DNA of 64,000 nucleotides from positions 62,001-126,000 of the forward strand of contig JAIXUH010000034.1 in assembly GCA_027484145.1 (NCBI GenBank), written 5' to 3'. This DNA is from Rhodobacter sp. (lineage in GTDB: Bacteria; Pseudomonadota; Alphaproteobacteria; Rhodobacterales; Rhodobacteraceae). The notes beneath the pieces are model-generated. The model was not told where the DNA came from and searched no databases. It saw only the letters and a program-made list of their open reading frames with translations. Positions within the stretch are counted from its first letter, which is position 1. Each line of letters opens with the position of its first letter. The translations under genes and the position numbers were made by a program. This document shows, in pieces, positions 8,971 to 18,569 of the stretch.

Positions 8971-10353
8971 ATGGAAGGCATGAATGCGGTCAACGACATT
9001 TCCGAGGTGGTCGAAGCAGACCGCGCCCATGTCTGGCATCATCTGAGCCAGCACAAGCAGTATGACACCGGCATCGACCCGCGCGTGATTGTCGAAGGCA
9101 AGGGCATGAAGGTCTGGGATGCCAAAGGCAAAGAGCATCTGGATGCCGTGTCCGGCGGCGTCTGGACCGTGAACGTGGGATATGGGCGCGAAAGCATTGC
9201 CAATGCGGTGCGCGACCAGTTGATCAGGATGAACTATTTCGCCGGGGCGGCTGGGTCCATTCCCGGCGCGATGTTCGCCAAGCGTCTGATCGAAAAGATG
9301 CCGGGCCTGACCCGTGTCTATTATTCCAACTCGGGGTCCGAGGCGAACGAGAAGGTCTACAAGATGGTGCGCCAGATCGCGCACAAGCACCACGGCGGGC
9401 GCAAGTGGAAGATCCTGTACCGCGAGCGGGATTATCACGGCACCACTATTGGCACTCTGGCGACATCAGGCCAGTTGCAGCGGGCGATGCAATACGGGCC
9501 CTATCCGGAAGGCTTCGTGATGGTTCCGCATTGCCTAGAGTACCGCAAGCAGTGGGATGTGGAAAACTATGGTGAGCGGGCCGCCGACGCGATCGAAGAG
9601 GTGATCCTGCGCGAGGGGCCCGACAGCATCGGCGCTCTGGTGCTGGAGCCTGTGACGGCCGGCGGCGGAGTGATCGTGCCACCAGAAGGCTACTGGCAGC
9701 GCGTACAGGAGATCTGCCGCAAGTATGACATCCTCCTCCATATCGACGAAGTGGTTTGCGGCGTGGGCCGCACCGGCACTTGGTTCGGCTATCAGCACTA
9801 TGGCATCCAGCCCGATTTCGTAACGATGGCCAAGGGCGTGGCCTCGGGCTATGCGGCGATTTCCTGCACCGTGACGACCGAGCGCGTGTTCGAGATGTTC
9901 AAGGACGATCCGACCGATCCGATGAGCTATTTCCGCGATATCAGCACCTTTGGCGGCTGCACCAGCGGCCCGGCGGCGGCGCTGGAAAACATGCGGATCA
10001 TCGAGGATGAGGGGCTGCTCGATAACACCACCCGCATGGGCGACTATTGCCTTGGCCGCTTGGGCGAGCTGATGGACAAGCACAAGGTCATCGGCGATGT
10101 GCGCGGCAAGGGGCTGTTCCTTGGAGCGGAACTTGTGGCCGACCGCGCGACGAAAGAGCCGATGGAGGAAAAGCGCGTGCAGGCCGTGGTGGCCGATTGC
10201 ATGGCGCAGGGCGTGATCATCGGGGCGACCAACCGGTCGATCCCCGGCTTGAACAACACCTTGTGCCTGTCGCCCGCGCTGATTGCCACAGCGGACGATA
10301 TTGACCACATCACCGACGCGATTGACGGCGCGCTGACCCGCGTGTTCGGCTGA
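8971..10353 (+). CDS. tpa: Taurine:pyruvate aminotransferase
   Basis: The protein is a 460-residue class III (omega) PLP aminotransferase. It converts taurine plus pyruvate to sulfoacetaldehyde plus alanine, the first cytoplasmic step. Visible motifs are YYSNSGSEANEKVYKM (PLP phosphate region), LHIDEVVCGVGRTG (Asp contacting the PLP ring nitrogen) and FVTMAKGVASGY (Schiff-base Lys). ATG 8971 is 7 bases after GAGAGGA. The gene is followed by a strong terminator and then tauR and xsc, the standard Rhodobacteraceae taurine arrangement, which separates it from other omega-aminotransferases. Confidence 0.93.
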   Translation: MEGMNAVNDISEVVEADRAHVWHHLSQHKQYDTGIDPRVIVEGKGMKVWDAKGKEHLDAVSGGVWTVNVGYGRESIANAVRDQLIRMNYFAGAAGSIPGAMFAKRLIEKMPGLTRVYYSNSGSEANEKVYKMVRQIAHKHHGGRKWKILYRERDYHGTTIGTLATSGQLQRAMQYGPYPEGFVMVPHCLEYRKQWDVENYGERAADAIEEVILREGPDSIGALVLEPVTAGGGVIVPPEGYWQRVQEICRKYDILLHIDEVVCGVGRTGTWFGYQHYGIQPDFVTMAKGVASGYAAISCTVTTERVFEMFKDDPTDPMSYFRDISTFGGCTSGPAAALENMRIIEDEGLLDNTTRMGDYCLGRLGELMDKHKVIGDVRGKGLFLGAELVADRATKEPMEEKRVQAVVADCMAQGVIIGATNRSIPGLNNTLCLSPALIATADDIDHITDAIDGALTRVFG

Positions 10354-10374
10354 CCCATCGGCTGACCAAATAGC

Positions 10375-10412
10375 GTCCGCCGCACCTGACGGTGCGGCGG
10401 ACATTGTTTTTG
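10375..10412 (+). terminator. Rho-independent terminator after tpa
   Basis: GTCCGCCGCACC (10375-10386), loop TGAC, and GGTGCGGCGGAC (10391-10402) form a perfect 12-base-pair stem followed by ATTGTTTTTG. This ends the monocistronic tpa transcript 22 bases after its stop codon. Confidence 0.9.
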
Positions 10413-10523
10413 TCTCGCCGCCCGGCAAGGCCGGGCAACTCGGGTGGTCGGTTTGGGCAGGGGTTGACCCTGCCCCCTGCGCATCGCTTGATTGCGGCCA
10501 AGCCAACTGCGGTGCGAGTCCCC

Positions 10524-11987
10524 ATGCCCATTCCTGCCGAAGCCTTTTTCCTGCCGCCCGGTGCTGCGGGAACGCTGCAAAGCCGGATCCGTGCCATGGT
10601 GGTGCAGGGCATTCTGGCGGGCCGCTTGCGGGCAGGCGACCGGATGCCATCCAGCCGGGGTCTTGCCGCGCATCTGGGGATCAGCCGGATCACGGTGACG
10701 CTCGCCTATGCGGACCTTGTGTCATCCGATTACCTTTCGGCGCGGGGGCGCTCGGGCTATTTCGTGTCCGACACCGCGCCACGCGTGCCCGAGTTTCCGG
10801 CCGCGCCCGACCGGGCCGACGGGGTCAACTATACCACCCTGACCGGCGCGCGGTTTTCCAGCCTTTCCCGCGTCACCAAGCCCGAGGATTGGGAGCGTTA
10901 TCCCTATCCCTTTATCTATGGGCAGGCGGATGCGGCGCTGTTTGACCATCAGAACTGGCGTCAATGTGCCCTTCGCGCCTTGGGCAAGCGCGATTTTGCG
11001 GCACTGACATCGGACTACTACGAACGCGATGATCCGCTGTTGATCGAGCATGTGCTGCGGACGATTCTGCCCCGGCGCGGCATCGCGGCAGGCGCGGACG
11101 AAGTTCTGCTGACGCTGGGCGCGCAGAACGCGCTATGGATGGCGACCGAGGTTCTGCTGGGCCCCGGTCGGCGCGCGGCCATCGAAAACCCCGGCTACCC
11201 CGGCCTGCGCGCGGTGCTGGAGCCATCGGGGGCCGAGATCGTTGCGGTGGATGTGGACGAAGGCGGCCTGCCACCCGAACGCCTGAGCGGGGTGGATGTG
11301 GTGTTCACCACCGCGTCTCACCAGTGCCCCACCAATGCGACCATGCCCGTTGCGCGCCGTGTGGCGCTGCTGGAGGCGGCCCGTGCCCAAGGCTTTGTGA
11401 TCGTTGAGGACGATTACGAGTTCGAGATGTCGTTCCTGAAGCCCGTGGCGCCGGCGCTGAAGTCGATGGATCGTGATGGGCGGGTGATCTATGCGGGGTC
11501 TTTCTCCAAATCGATCTTTCCGGGGTTGCGTCTGGGCTATCTGGTGGCCAGCCCCAGTTTCATCGCCGAGGCGCGGGCCTTGCGTGCGCTGGTCCTGCGG
11601 CACCCGCCGGGGCATATTCAGCGCACGGTCGCCTATTTTCTGGCCGAAGGGCATTACGATGCGCTGGTGAACCGCATGAAGACTGCCTTTCGCCGCCGCC
11701 GTCAGGTGATGGATGACGCGATTGCCGAACATGGGCTAGTGGTGGCGGGGCAGGGTGGTTTTGGTGGATCATCGGTCTGGATGCGGGCGCCCGACAGCGT
11801 GGACACCGAACATCTGGCGCAGGTCTTGCGCGCCGAGGGCGTGCTGATTGAACCGGGGCGGGCGTTCTTTGACGCCGCAACCGCCAGCCGTTGCCACTAT
11901 CGCCTCGCCTACTCATCCATCGCGCAGGCGCGCATTCCCGATGGCATCGCCCGGATTGCCGCAGCGATTGCGCGCCTACGAACCTGA
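10524..11987 (+). CDS. tauR: MocR-type (GntR/aminotransferase) regulator of taurine genes
   Basis: The protein has 487 residues from ATG 10524 (MPIPAEAFFLPPG). The N-terminal winged helix (about 20-90) contains RAGDRMPSSRGLAAHLGISR, typical of GntR. The rest is a fold-type I aminotransferase-like domain with a probable PLP lysine in AGSFSKSIFPGLRLG. MocR-type TauR proteins are PLP-dependent activators of taurine genes in rhodobacters. Its place between tpa and xsc supports the assignment. An upstream in-frame extension crosses the tpa terminator and is rejected. Confidence 0.88.
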   Translation: MPIPAEAFFLPPGAAGTLQSRIRAMVVQGILAGRLRAGDRMPSSRGLAAHLGISRITVTLAYADLVSSDYLSARGRSGYFVSDTAPRVPEFPAAPDRADGVNYTTLTGARFSSLSRVTKPEDWERYPYPFIYGQADAALFDHQNWRQCALRALGKRDFAALTSDYYERDDPLLIEHVLRTILPRRGIAAGADEVLLTLGAQNALWMATEVLLGPGRRAAIENPGYPGLRAVLEPSGAEIVAVDVDEGGLPPERLSGVDVVFTTASHQCPTNATMPVARRVALLEAARAQGFVIVEDDYEFEMSFLKPVAPALKSMDRDGRVIYAGSFSKSIFPGLRLGYLVASPSFIAEARALRALVLRHPPGHIQRTVAYFLAEGHYDALVNRMKTAFRRRRQVMDDAIAEHGLVVAGQGGFGGSSVWMRAPDSVDTEHLAQVLRAEGVLIEPGRAFFDAATASRCHYRLAYSSIAQARIPDGIARIAAAIARLRT

Positions 11988-12091
11988 GGCGGCCCTATCT
12001 GGACCTAAACGCGCGAAGGCTCTGGCCCTAAGGGGGGAGTCGCGGCTAAGGGTAGAGTGCCGCGAACCCTGATCGAGACGGAGCCCACACC

Positions 12092-13867
12092 ATGCGCATG
12101 ACCACAGAAGAAGCCTTTGTCAAAGTGCTGCAGATGCATGGCATCGAACATGCCTTTGGCATCATCGGGTCTGCGTTCATGCCGATTTCCGACCTGTTCC
12201 CCCGCGCGGGCATTACCTTCTGGGATTGTGCGCACGAAGGTTCGGGCGGGATGATGGCCGACGGCTATACCCGTGCGTCCGGCAAGATGAGCATGATGAT
12301 CGCGCAGAACGGCCCCGGCATCACCAATTTCGTGACGGCCGTGAAAACTGCCTATTGGAACCACACACCGCTGCTGCTGGTCACCCCTCAGGCCGCCAAC
12401 AAGACCATCGGCATGGGTGGCTTTCAGGAGGTAGAACAGATGGCCCTGTTCGCCGACATGGTTGCCTATCAGGAAGAGGTGCGCGACCCGTCCCGCGTGG
12501 CCGAGGTGCTGAATCGCGTCATCATCAACGCCCGCCGTGCCAGTGCACCCGCGCAGATCAACATGCCGCGCGATTACTGGACGCAAGTCATTGATATTGA
12601 ACTGCCGGCCATCGTCGAGTTCGAGCGCCCCTCGGGCGGGCAAGATGCGATTGCGGCTGCGGCGGACCTGCTGTCCTCGGCGCGTTTTCCGGTGATCCTG
12701 AATGGCGCGGGCGTGGTTCTGGCGGGCGCGATCCCGGCCAGCATGGCACTTGCCGAACGGCTGGATGCGCCGGTCTGTGTGGGCTATCAGCACAACGATG
12801 CCTTCCCGGGTTCGCACCCGCTGTTTGCCGGGCCTTTGGGCTATAACGGGTCCAAGGCCGGGATGGAGTTGATCAGTCAGGCGGATGTGGTCCTGTGCCT
12901 TGGCACGCGACTGAACCCGTTTTCCACCCTGCCGGGTTACGGGTTGGATTACTGGCCCAAGACCGCAAAGATCATTCAGGTCGACATCAACCCTGACCGG
13001 ATCGGCCTGACCAAAAAGGTCTCGGTCGGCATTGTGGGCGATGCCCGCAAGGTGGCCGAGGCCCTGATTGCGCATCTGGCCGGCACGGCGGGCGACGAAG
13101 GCCGCGCGGCACGCAAGGCCAAGATCGCGCAGACAAAATCGGCCTGGGCGCAGCAACTGTCGTCGATGGATCATGAAGAGGATGATCCGGGCACCACGTG
13201 GAACCAGCGCGCCCGCGCCGACAAGCCAGAATGGATGAGCCCGCGCATGGCATGGCGCGCGATCCAGTCCGCGTTGCCCAAGGACGCGATCATTTCGTCT
13301 GACATCGGCAACAACTGCGCCATCGGCAACGCCTATCCGACGTTCGAGCAGGGCCGCAAATACCTTGCGCCGGGGCTGTTCGGCCCTTGCGGCTATGGCC
13401 TGCCCAGCATCGTGGGGGCCAAGATTGGCTGCCCGTATGTGCCGGTGGTGGGCTTTTCGGGCGATGGCGCATTTGGCATCGCGGTGACGGAACTGACGGC
13501 GATTGGCCGCGGCGAATGGCCCGCAATCACGCATGTGGTGTTTCGCAACTATCAGTGGGGCGCGGAAAAGCGCAACTCGACCCTGTGGTATGACGACAAC
13601 TTTGTCGGCACCGAACTGGACAACAACGTGTCTTATGCAGGCATTGCAAAGGCTTGCGGGTTGAATGGTGTGGTTGCCCGCACGATGGACGAATTGCGCG
13701 CCGCCCTGACCAAGGCCATCGACGACCAGATGAACCACGGCAAGACCACCCTAATCGAGGCGATGATCAATCAGGAACTGGGCGAACCCTTCCGCCGCGA
13801 TGCGATGAAAAAGCCCGTGGCCGTTGCCGGGATTTCGGCCGCTGACATGCGCCCGCAGCAAGTATGA
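12092..13867 (+). CDS. xsc: Sulfoacetaldehyde acetyltransferase
   Basis: The enzyme has 591 residues and depends on thiamin diphosphate. It splits sulfoacetaldehyde with phosphate into acetyl phosphate and sulfite (EC 2.3.3.15) in the cytoplasm. It resembles acetolactate synthase in overall plan: an N-terminal PYR domain with HEGSGGMMADGYTRAS (catalytic Glu), a central domain, and a C-terminal ThDP motif GFSGDGAFGIAVTEL followed by VFRNYQWGAEKRNST. The YQWGAEKRN segment is characteristic of Xsc. It heads a six-gene operon and overlaps the next gene by 4 bases. Confidence 0.95.
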   Translation: MRMTTEEAFVKVLQMHGIEHAFGIIGSAFMPISDLFPRAGITFWDCAHEGSGGMMADGYTRASGKMSMMIAQNGPGITNFVTAVKTAYWNHTPLLLVTPQAANKTIGMGGFQEVEQMALFADMVAYQEEVRDPSRVAEVLNRVIINARRASAPAQINMPRDYWTQVIDIELPAIVEFERPSGGQDAIAAAADLLSSARFPVILNGAGVVLAGAIPASMALAERLDAPVCVGYQHNDAFPGSHPLFAGPLGYNGSKAGMELISQADVVLCLGTRLNPFSTLPGYGLDYWPKTAKIIQVDINPDRIGLTKKVSVGIVGDARKVAEALIAHLAGTAGDEGRAARKAKIAQTKSAWAQQLSSMDHEEDDPGTTWNQRARADKPEWMSPRMAWRAIQSALPKDAIISSDIGNNCAIGNAYPTFEQGRKYLAPGLFGPCGYGLPSIVGAKIGCPYVPVVGFSGDGAFGIAVTELTAIGRGEWPAITHVVFRNYQWGAEKRNSTLWYDDNFVGTELDNNVSYAGIAKACGLNGVVARTMDELRAALTKAIDDQMNHGKTTLIEAMINQELGEPFRRDAMKKPVAVAGISAADMRPQQV

Positions 13868-14610
13868 CGCTGCCCTTTGATCTGGGGCCGTGGGGTGCTG
13901 CCTATATGGCTCTTGCGGTTCTGATCGCGGCTTTTGTCCGGGGCTATTCCGGCTTTGGCTTTTCGGCGCTGGTCATCGCGGCATCGGCCTTGGTGACCAA
14001 CCCGCTGAACTTTACCGCCGTTGTCATCATCTGCGAGGCGGTGATGACCATTCAGGCTTGGAACGGTCTGTCGCGCGACGTGGACTGGCGGCGCGTTGGT
14101 CTGTTGATGGCGGGGGCCGCTGTTGGCATGCCACTGGGGCTGTGGGCGCTGACCTCGATTTCCGAAGATGCGGCGCGGGCGGTGATCTCGGGCTATGTGC
14201 TGCTGATGTGTCTGATCCTGCTGGCTGGCTGGCAGATGAAGGCCGAGGCGGGCATGGTCGCCAATCTGGGCGTGGGCGTGATGTCGGGGCTGGCCAATGC
14301 CCCGGGTATGGGGGGGCTGCCGGTTGCCGCGTTCTTTGCGGCGCAACCCATGGCCGCCAATGTGTTTCGGGCCACGCTGGTGGCCTATTTTCCGCTGCTC
14401 GATCTTTATGGCGCGCCGCTTTACTGGCTCAGTGGCATGATCTCGTGGGATACCTTGTGGGCGAGTCTGATGACGCTTCCCATGGTTTTTCTGGGCAACT
14501 GGCTGGGGGGGCGGCATTTTTTCAACACGGACCCGCAGGATTTTCGTAAGTTTGCCATCGGGCTTCTGGCCCTGCTGGCAATCATGGGGCTGGGAAAGGC
14601 GGTGCTTTGA
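13864..14610 (+). CDS. tauE: TauE/SafE-family sulfite exporter
   Basis: This 248-residue membrane protein has about eight hydrophobic segments and the TauE/SafE signature near the N-terminus (FVRGYSGFGFSALVIAASAL). It starts inside the xsc stop (ATGA overlap). In taurine clusters this family (also called TauZ) exports the sulfite released by Xsc. Here it sits in the same operon as a sulfite dehydrogenase, so the cell has both an export and an oxidation outlet. Transport direction and substrate are inferred from context. Confidence 0.85.
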   Translation: MTLPFDLGPWGAAYMALAVLIAAFVRGYSGFGFSALVIAASALVTNPLNFTAVVIICEAVMTIQAWNGLSRDVDWRRVGLLMAGAAVGMPLGLWALTSISEDAARAVISGYVLLMCLILLAGWQMKAEAGMVANLGVGVMSGLANAPGMGGLPVAAFFAAQPMAANVFRATLVAYFPLLDLYGAPLYWLSGMISWDTLWASLMTLPMVFLGNWLGGRHFFNTDPQDFRKFAIGLLALLAIMGLGKAVL

Positions 14611-15723
14611 ATGCTGCTTGTGGTCAATTCCGGCTCGTCCTCGGTCAAGTTGGCGGTGTTCGATGACGGCTTGGGCGAAGTGGCCGCGGCCCGCGTCAGC
14701 GAAATTGCGACAGGTGGCCCGGCCGACCATGCCGATGCCTTGGCGGCGGGGTTTGCCGAACTGGCGGCACAGGGTATCTCGCCCGGTCACCTTGCCGGGG
14801 CGGCGCACCGGGTGGTGCATGGCGGGGCGGGTCTGACCGCAACCTGCCGCGTGACAGACGCGATCGAAGCAGCGATTGACGCCTGTGCCCGACTGGCCCC
14901 CTTGCACAATCCGGCCAATCTGGCGGGCATCCGCGCCATGCGGCGTCTGCGCCCCGGACTGCCGCAGTTTGCCGCTTTTGACACCGCGTTTCATGCGACC
15001 AACCCGGCGGTCTCCACCACATATGCCCTGCCACAGGCAGAGCGTGACCGCGGCCTGCGCCGCTATGGCTTCCATGGCCTGTCATATGCGGCAATTGTTC
15101 GAATTGTGCAGGAAATGGCCTCGGATACGGCGCCTAAGCGCCTGCTTTCGTTCCATCTTGGCAATGGCGCCTCGGCCTGTGCCATCGTGGACGGGCGGTC
15201 CGTCGCCTCGACCATGGGGTATTCGCCGCTGGATGGTCTGACCATGGGCACCCGTCCGGGCGGGCTGGACCCTGCGGTGGTGCTTGATCTGGTGGAACGA
15301 TATGGGCTGAACGGCGCCGCTGATCTCTTGAACCGCCACTCGGGCCTTCTGGCCCTTGGCGGGGCCAGCGACATGCGTGCGCTTCATGCGGCGGGAACGT
15401 CTGATGCCGCCTTTGCGGTGGATCATTTCTGCCATTGGGCCACCCGTTTGGGTGGATCGCTGATCGCAGCCATGGGCGGGCTGGATGCCATTACCTTTTC
15501 CGGCGGGATTGGCGAGAATGATGGAACCGTGCGTTTCAAGATCCTGAACGGGCTTGCCTTTATGGGGGTGGACATGGACCTTGCAGCCAACGCGGCCAAC
15601 GCGCGGGTGCTGCACAACGCGGCATCACGCGTCAAGGTCTGGATCATTCCGACCGAAGAGGAACGCCAGATCGCACTGGAAGTGCGGGCCCTGCGCGCGG
15701 CGGAACCGGGGGAACAGAGATGA
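14611..15723 (+). CDS. ackA: Acetate kinase
   Basis: The protein has 370 residues, a little shorter than the roughly 400 usual for AckA. The N-terminal phosphate-binding motif LLVVNSGSSSVKLAVFD, the central FHLGNGASACAIVDGRS and TMGTRPGGLDP, and the C-terminal ITFSGGIGEND are all typical of the acetokinase family. It starts directly after the tauE stop. Xsc releases acetyl phosphate; the usual partner in taurine clusters is phosphotransacetylase, but here AckA would make ATP and acetate instead. No pta is seen in the window. Confidence 0.92.
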   Translation: MLLVVNSGSSSVKLAVFDDGLGEVAAARVSEIATGGPADHADALAAGFAELAAQGISPGHLAGAAHRVVHGGAGLTATCRVTDAIEAAIDACARLAPLHNPANLAGIRAMRRLRPGLPQFAAFDTAFHATNPAVSTTYALPQAERDRGLRRYGFHGLSYAAIVRIVQEMASDTAPKRLLSFHLGNGASACAIVDGRSVASTMGYSPLDGLTMGTRPGGLDPAVVLDLVERYGLNGAADLLNRHSGLLALGGASDMRALHAAGTSDAAFAVDHFCHWATRLGGSLIAAMGGLDAITFSGGIGENDGTVRFKILNGLAFMGVDMDLAANAANARVLHNAASRVKVWIIPTEEERQIALEVRALRAAEPGEQR

Positions 15724-18569
15724 CAGCGCCACCGCTTGACCTTTCGCCCCCCGTTTCGGACGAGATCCGTCAGACCACCTGTTACATGTGCGCCTGCCGA
15801 TGCGGGATCAATGTGCACCTGACCTCGGGCAAGGTAAGCTATATCGAAGGGAACCGCGACCACCCCATAAACAAGGGGGTGCTCTGTGCCAAAGGGGCCA
15901 GCGGCATCATGCAGGTCACCGCACCGTCGCGCCTACGCGCACCCTTACGCCGGGTCGGGCCGCGCGGATCTGGCGCGTTCGAGGAAATCTCGTGGGACGA
16001 GGCGCTTAAGTTGGCGGTCGAATGGCTTGCGCCCCTGCGTGAGACGGCGCCGGAGAAGCTGGCGTTCTTTACCGGGCGCGATCAGTCACAGTCATTTACC
16101 GGCTGGTGGGCACAACAATTCGGCACTCCAAATTACGCGGCTCACGGTGGTTTTTGTTCGGTGAACATGGCGGCGGCCGGAATCTATACACTGGGCGGCG
16201 CGTTTTGGGAGTTTGGTGCCCCGGATTGGGAGCATTCCAAGCTGTTCGTGCTGTTTGGCGTGGCCGAAGACCATGACAGCAATCCGATCAAGATCGGCAT
16301 CGGCAAACTGAAAGATCGTGGCGTTCGGATGATCGGGGTCAACCCGATCCGCACCGGATACAATGCCGTGGCCGATGACTGGATCGGCATCACGCCCGGA
16401 ACCGACGGGCTGTTGATCCTGTCGCTGGTGCATTGCCTGCTGGAGGCGGGCAAGATCGATCTGGAGTATCTGGCGAAGTTCACCAATGCGCCTTTGCTGG
16501 TGAACAGCACCGAAGGGCCGGAGCAGGGCCTGTTTGTCAAGAATGCCGAAGTGCAGCCCTTTGTGATCGACCGCCGCACCGGGATGCCCGCGCCATGGGA
16601 TGGCAAGGGGGTAGAGCCTGATCTGGGGGCCGTCTGGCAGGGGCATCGCACGGTGTTTCAGCATCTGGCTGAACGCTATCTTGCCCCGGAATATGCGCCC
16701 GAGGCCGTGGCGGACCGCTGCGGTGTGACTGCCGCCCGCATCCGTGCCCTTGCGGCGGAATTGGCGGATGTGGCGTTCAATCAGGCCATCACGCTGGACC
16801 GCCCTTGGGTCGATTTTCGCGGCGACGAACATGCCAGCATGATCGGCCGCCCCGTCAGTTTCCACGCGATGCGCGGAATCTCGGCCCATTCCAACGGCTT
16901 CCAGACCGCGCGCGCCCTGCACTTGCTGCAAATCGTGCTGGGCGCAGTGGAAACCCCCGGCAGTTGGCGGCTGAAGCCGCCCTATCCCAAACCGGTCGAG
17001 GCGCATCCGACCCCGCATTTCGTCACCGTGCCGGGCAAGCCGCTGTCAGGGCCACATCTGGGTTATGTCCGCGCCCCCGAACAATTGGCGCTGCGCGATG
17101 ACGGCACGCCCGCCCGCATTGACAAGGCGTTTAGCTGGGAAAATCCGTTTTCTGCCCATGGGTTGATGCAGATGGTCATCCCCAATGCCCATGCGGGTGA
17201 CCCTTACCGCATTGACACGCTGTTTCTTTACATGGCGAACATGGCGTGGAATTCGTCGATGAATACCGCCGCTGTGATGGAGATGCTGACCGACAAAACG
17301 GCCGATGGCGACTATGTCATTCCACGCATCATCTATTCTGACGCCTATGCCAGCGAGATGGTGGCCTATGCCGACCTGATCCTGCCCGACACCACCTATC
17401 TGGAGCGGCATGATTGCATCAGCCTGTTGGACCGCCCGATTTCGGAACCCGATGCGGCGGGTGATGCGATCCGCTGGCCTGTTGTGGAACCCGACCGTGA
17501 TGTGCGGGGGTTCCAGTCGGTGCTCTTGGACCTTGGCGCGCGGTTGGGCCTGCCTGCGATGGTAAATGCCGATGGCAGCGCCAAATTCCGCGACTATGCC
17601 GACTACATCGTATCGCATCAGCGCCGCCCTGGCGTGGGGCCCTTGATCGGCTTTCGTGGCGATGGCACGCTGGAAGGGCGGGGAGACCCTAACCCCGATC
17701 AGATGGCGCGTTACATCGACAACGGCGGGTTTTATCAGGCCCATGTGCCTGAAGAGGCCAGCTATTTCAAACCGTGGAACATGGCGTATCAGGACTGGGC
17801 CGTGGCGACCTCGTTCTTTGAAAGCCCGCAGCCCTATCTGTTCAACCTGTGGTCCGAACCGATGCGGCGCTTTCAGCTGGCCGCCGAAGGGCACGGTCAT
17901 GTGCAGCCGCCCGATCATCTGCGGGACCGTCTGAAACTGGCGATGGACCCTCTGCCCATCTGGTATCCGCCCTTTGGTGATGCGGCGGGGGCTGATTTTC
18001 CGGTGCATGCGCTGACCCAAAGACCGATGGCAATGTATCATTCCTGGGGCAGTCAGAACGCGTGGTTGCGCCAGATCCACGGGCAGAACGTGTTGTTCTT
18101 GCCCACAAAAATCTGGACGGGGCAGGGCTTTGTCGAAGGGGATTTTGCGCGCGTCACCTCGCCTTCCGGCGTCATCGTGGTGCCGGTGGCCCATATGGCG
18201 GCCCTGAACGAACACACGGTCTGGACATGGAACGCCATCGGCAAGCGCAAGGGCGCATGGGGGCTGGATGCCGATGCCCCCGAGGCGGCGAAAGGGTTCT
18301 TGCTGAACCACCTGATCTCGGAATTGCTGCCAGAACAGGGCGACGGGATGCGCTGGGCCAATGCCGATCCGGTTACGGGGCAGGCGGCGTGGTTTGACCT
18401 GCGCGTGCGGATTGAACGGGTGGGGCCGCGCGATCAGACTGCACCGCAATTCGCCGCGCTGCCCGATCCGCCGCGCGCGAGCGGGGGGCGAGGCCAAGAT
18501 CCTGCACAGGATCTTGCCAAGAATTTCCTCAAATTCTTGGGCTCGGGCCGGAAAGGACAGAACACATGA
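15720..18569 (+). CDS. soeA: Sulfite dehydrogenase SoeA, molybdopterin catalytic subunit
   Basis: The protein has 949 residues and belongs to the DMSO-reductase/polysulfide-reductase superfamily. The N-terminal [4Fe-4S] ligands are Cys21, Cys24, Cys28 and Cys56 (CYMCACRCG and VLCAKG). Cys146 in HGGFCSVNM is a candidate molybdenum ligand. No Tat signal is present, which agrees with a cytoplasmically oriented SoeABC that oxidises sulfite to sulfate and feeds electrons to quinone. Neighbours soeB and soeC and the upstream xsc support this over thiosulfate or polysulfide reductase. The last 30 or so codons are encoded by a palindromic repeat (see 18495-18540). It overlaps ackA by 4 bases. Confidence 0.9.
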   Translation: MTAPPLDLSPPVSDEIRQTTCYMCACRCGINVHLTSGKVSYIEGNRDHPINKGVLCAKGASGIMQVTAPSRLRAPLRRVGPRGSGAFEEISWDEALKLAVEWLAPLRETAPEKLAFFTGRDQSQSFTGWWAQQFGTPNYAAHGGFCSVNMAAAGIYTLGGAFWEFGAPDWEHSKLFVLFGVAEDHDSNPIKIGIGKLKDRGVRMIGVNPIRTGYNAVADDWIGITPGTDGLLILSLVHCLLEAGKIDLEYLAKFTNAPLLVNSTEGPEQGLFVKNAEVQPFVIDRRTGMPAPWDGKGVEPDLGAVWQGHRTVFQHLAERYLAPEYAPEAVADRCGVTAARIRALAAELADVAFNQAITLDRPWVDFRGDEHASMIGRPVSFHAMRGISAHSNGFQTARALHLLQIVLGAVETPGSWRLKPPYPKPVEAHPTPHFVTVPGKPLSGPHLGYVRAPEQLALRDDGTPARIDKAFSWENPFSAHGLMQMVIPNAHAGDPYRIDTLFLYMANMAWNSSMNTAAVMEMLTDKTADGDYVIPRIIYSDAYASEMVAYADLILPDTTYLERHDCISLLDRPISEPDAAGDAIRWPVVEPDRDVRGFQSVLLDLGARLGLPAMVNADGSAKFRDYADYIVSHQRRPGVGPLIGFRGDGTLEGRGDPNPDQMARYIDNGGFYQAHVPEEASYFKPWNMAYQDWAVATSFFESPQPYLFNLWSEPMRRFQLAAEGHGHVQPPDHLRDRLKLAMDPLPIWYPPFGDAAGADFPVHALTQRPMAMYHSWGSQNAWLRQIHGQNVLFLPTKIWTGQGFVEGDFARVTSPSGVIVVPVAHMAALNEHTVWTWNAIGKRKGAWGLDADAPEAAKGFLLNHLISELLPEQGDGMRWANADPVTGQAAWFDLRVRIERVGPRDQTAPQFAALPDPPRASGGRGQDPAQDLAKNFLKFLGSGRKGQNT
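18495..18540 (+). repeat. Two back-to-back perfect hairpins inside the soeA 3' end
   Basis: CAAGATCCTG (18495-18504), CA, CAGGATCTTG (18507-18516) is followed at once by CCAAGAATTT (18517-18526), CCTC, AAATTCTTGG (18531-18540). Both stems are 10 perfect base pairs. They lie in the reading frame of soeA, 27 bases before the stop region and just upstream of soeB. The arrangement looks like an intergenic palindromic repeat that became coding. It may also tune translation or mRNA stability between soeA and soeB. Confidence 0.75.

Noticed and set aside
12005-13738. A 577-codon open frame antisense to xsc
   Set aside because: It is a shadow of a high-GC gene: His/Arg/Gly-rich translation, no motif, no ribosome binding site, and xsc on the other strand is certain.
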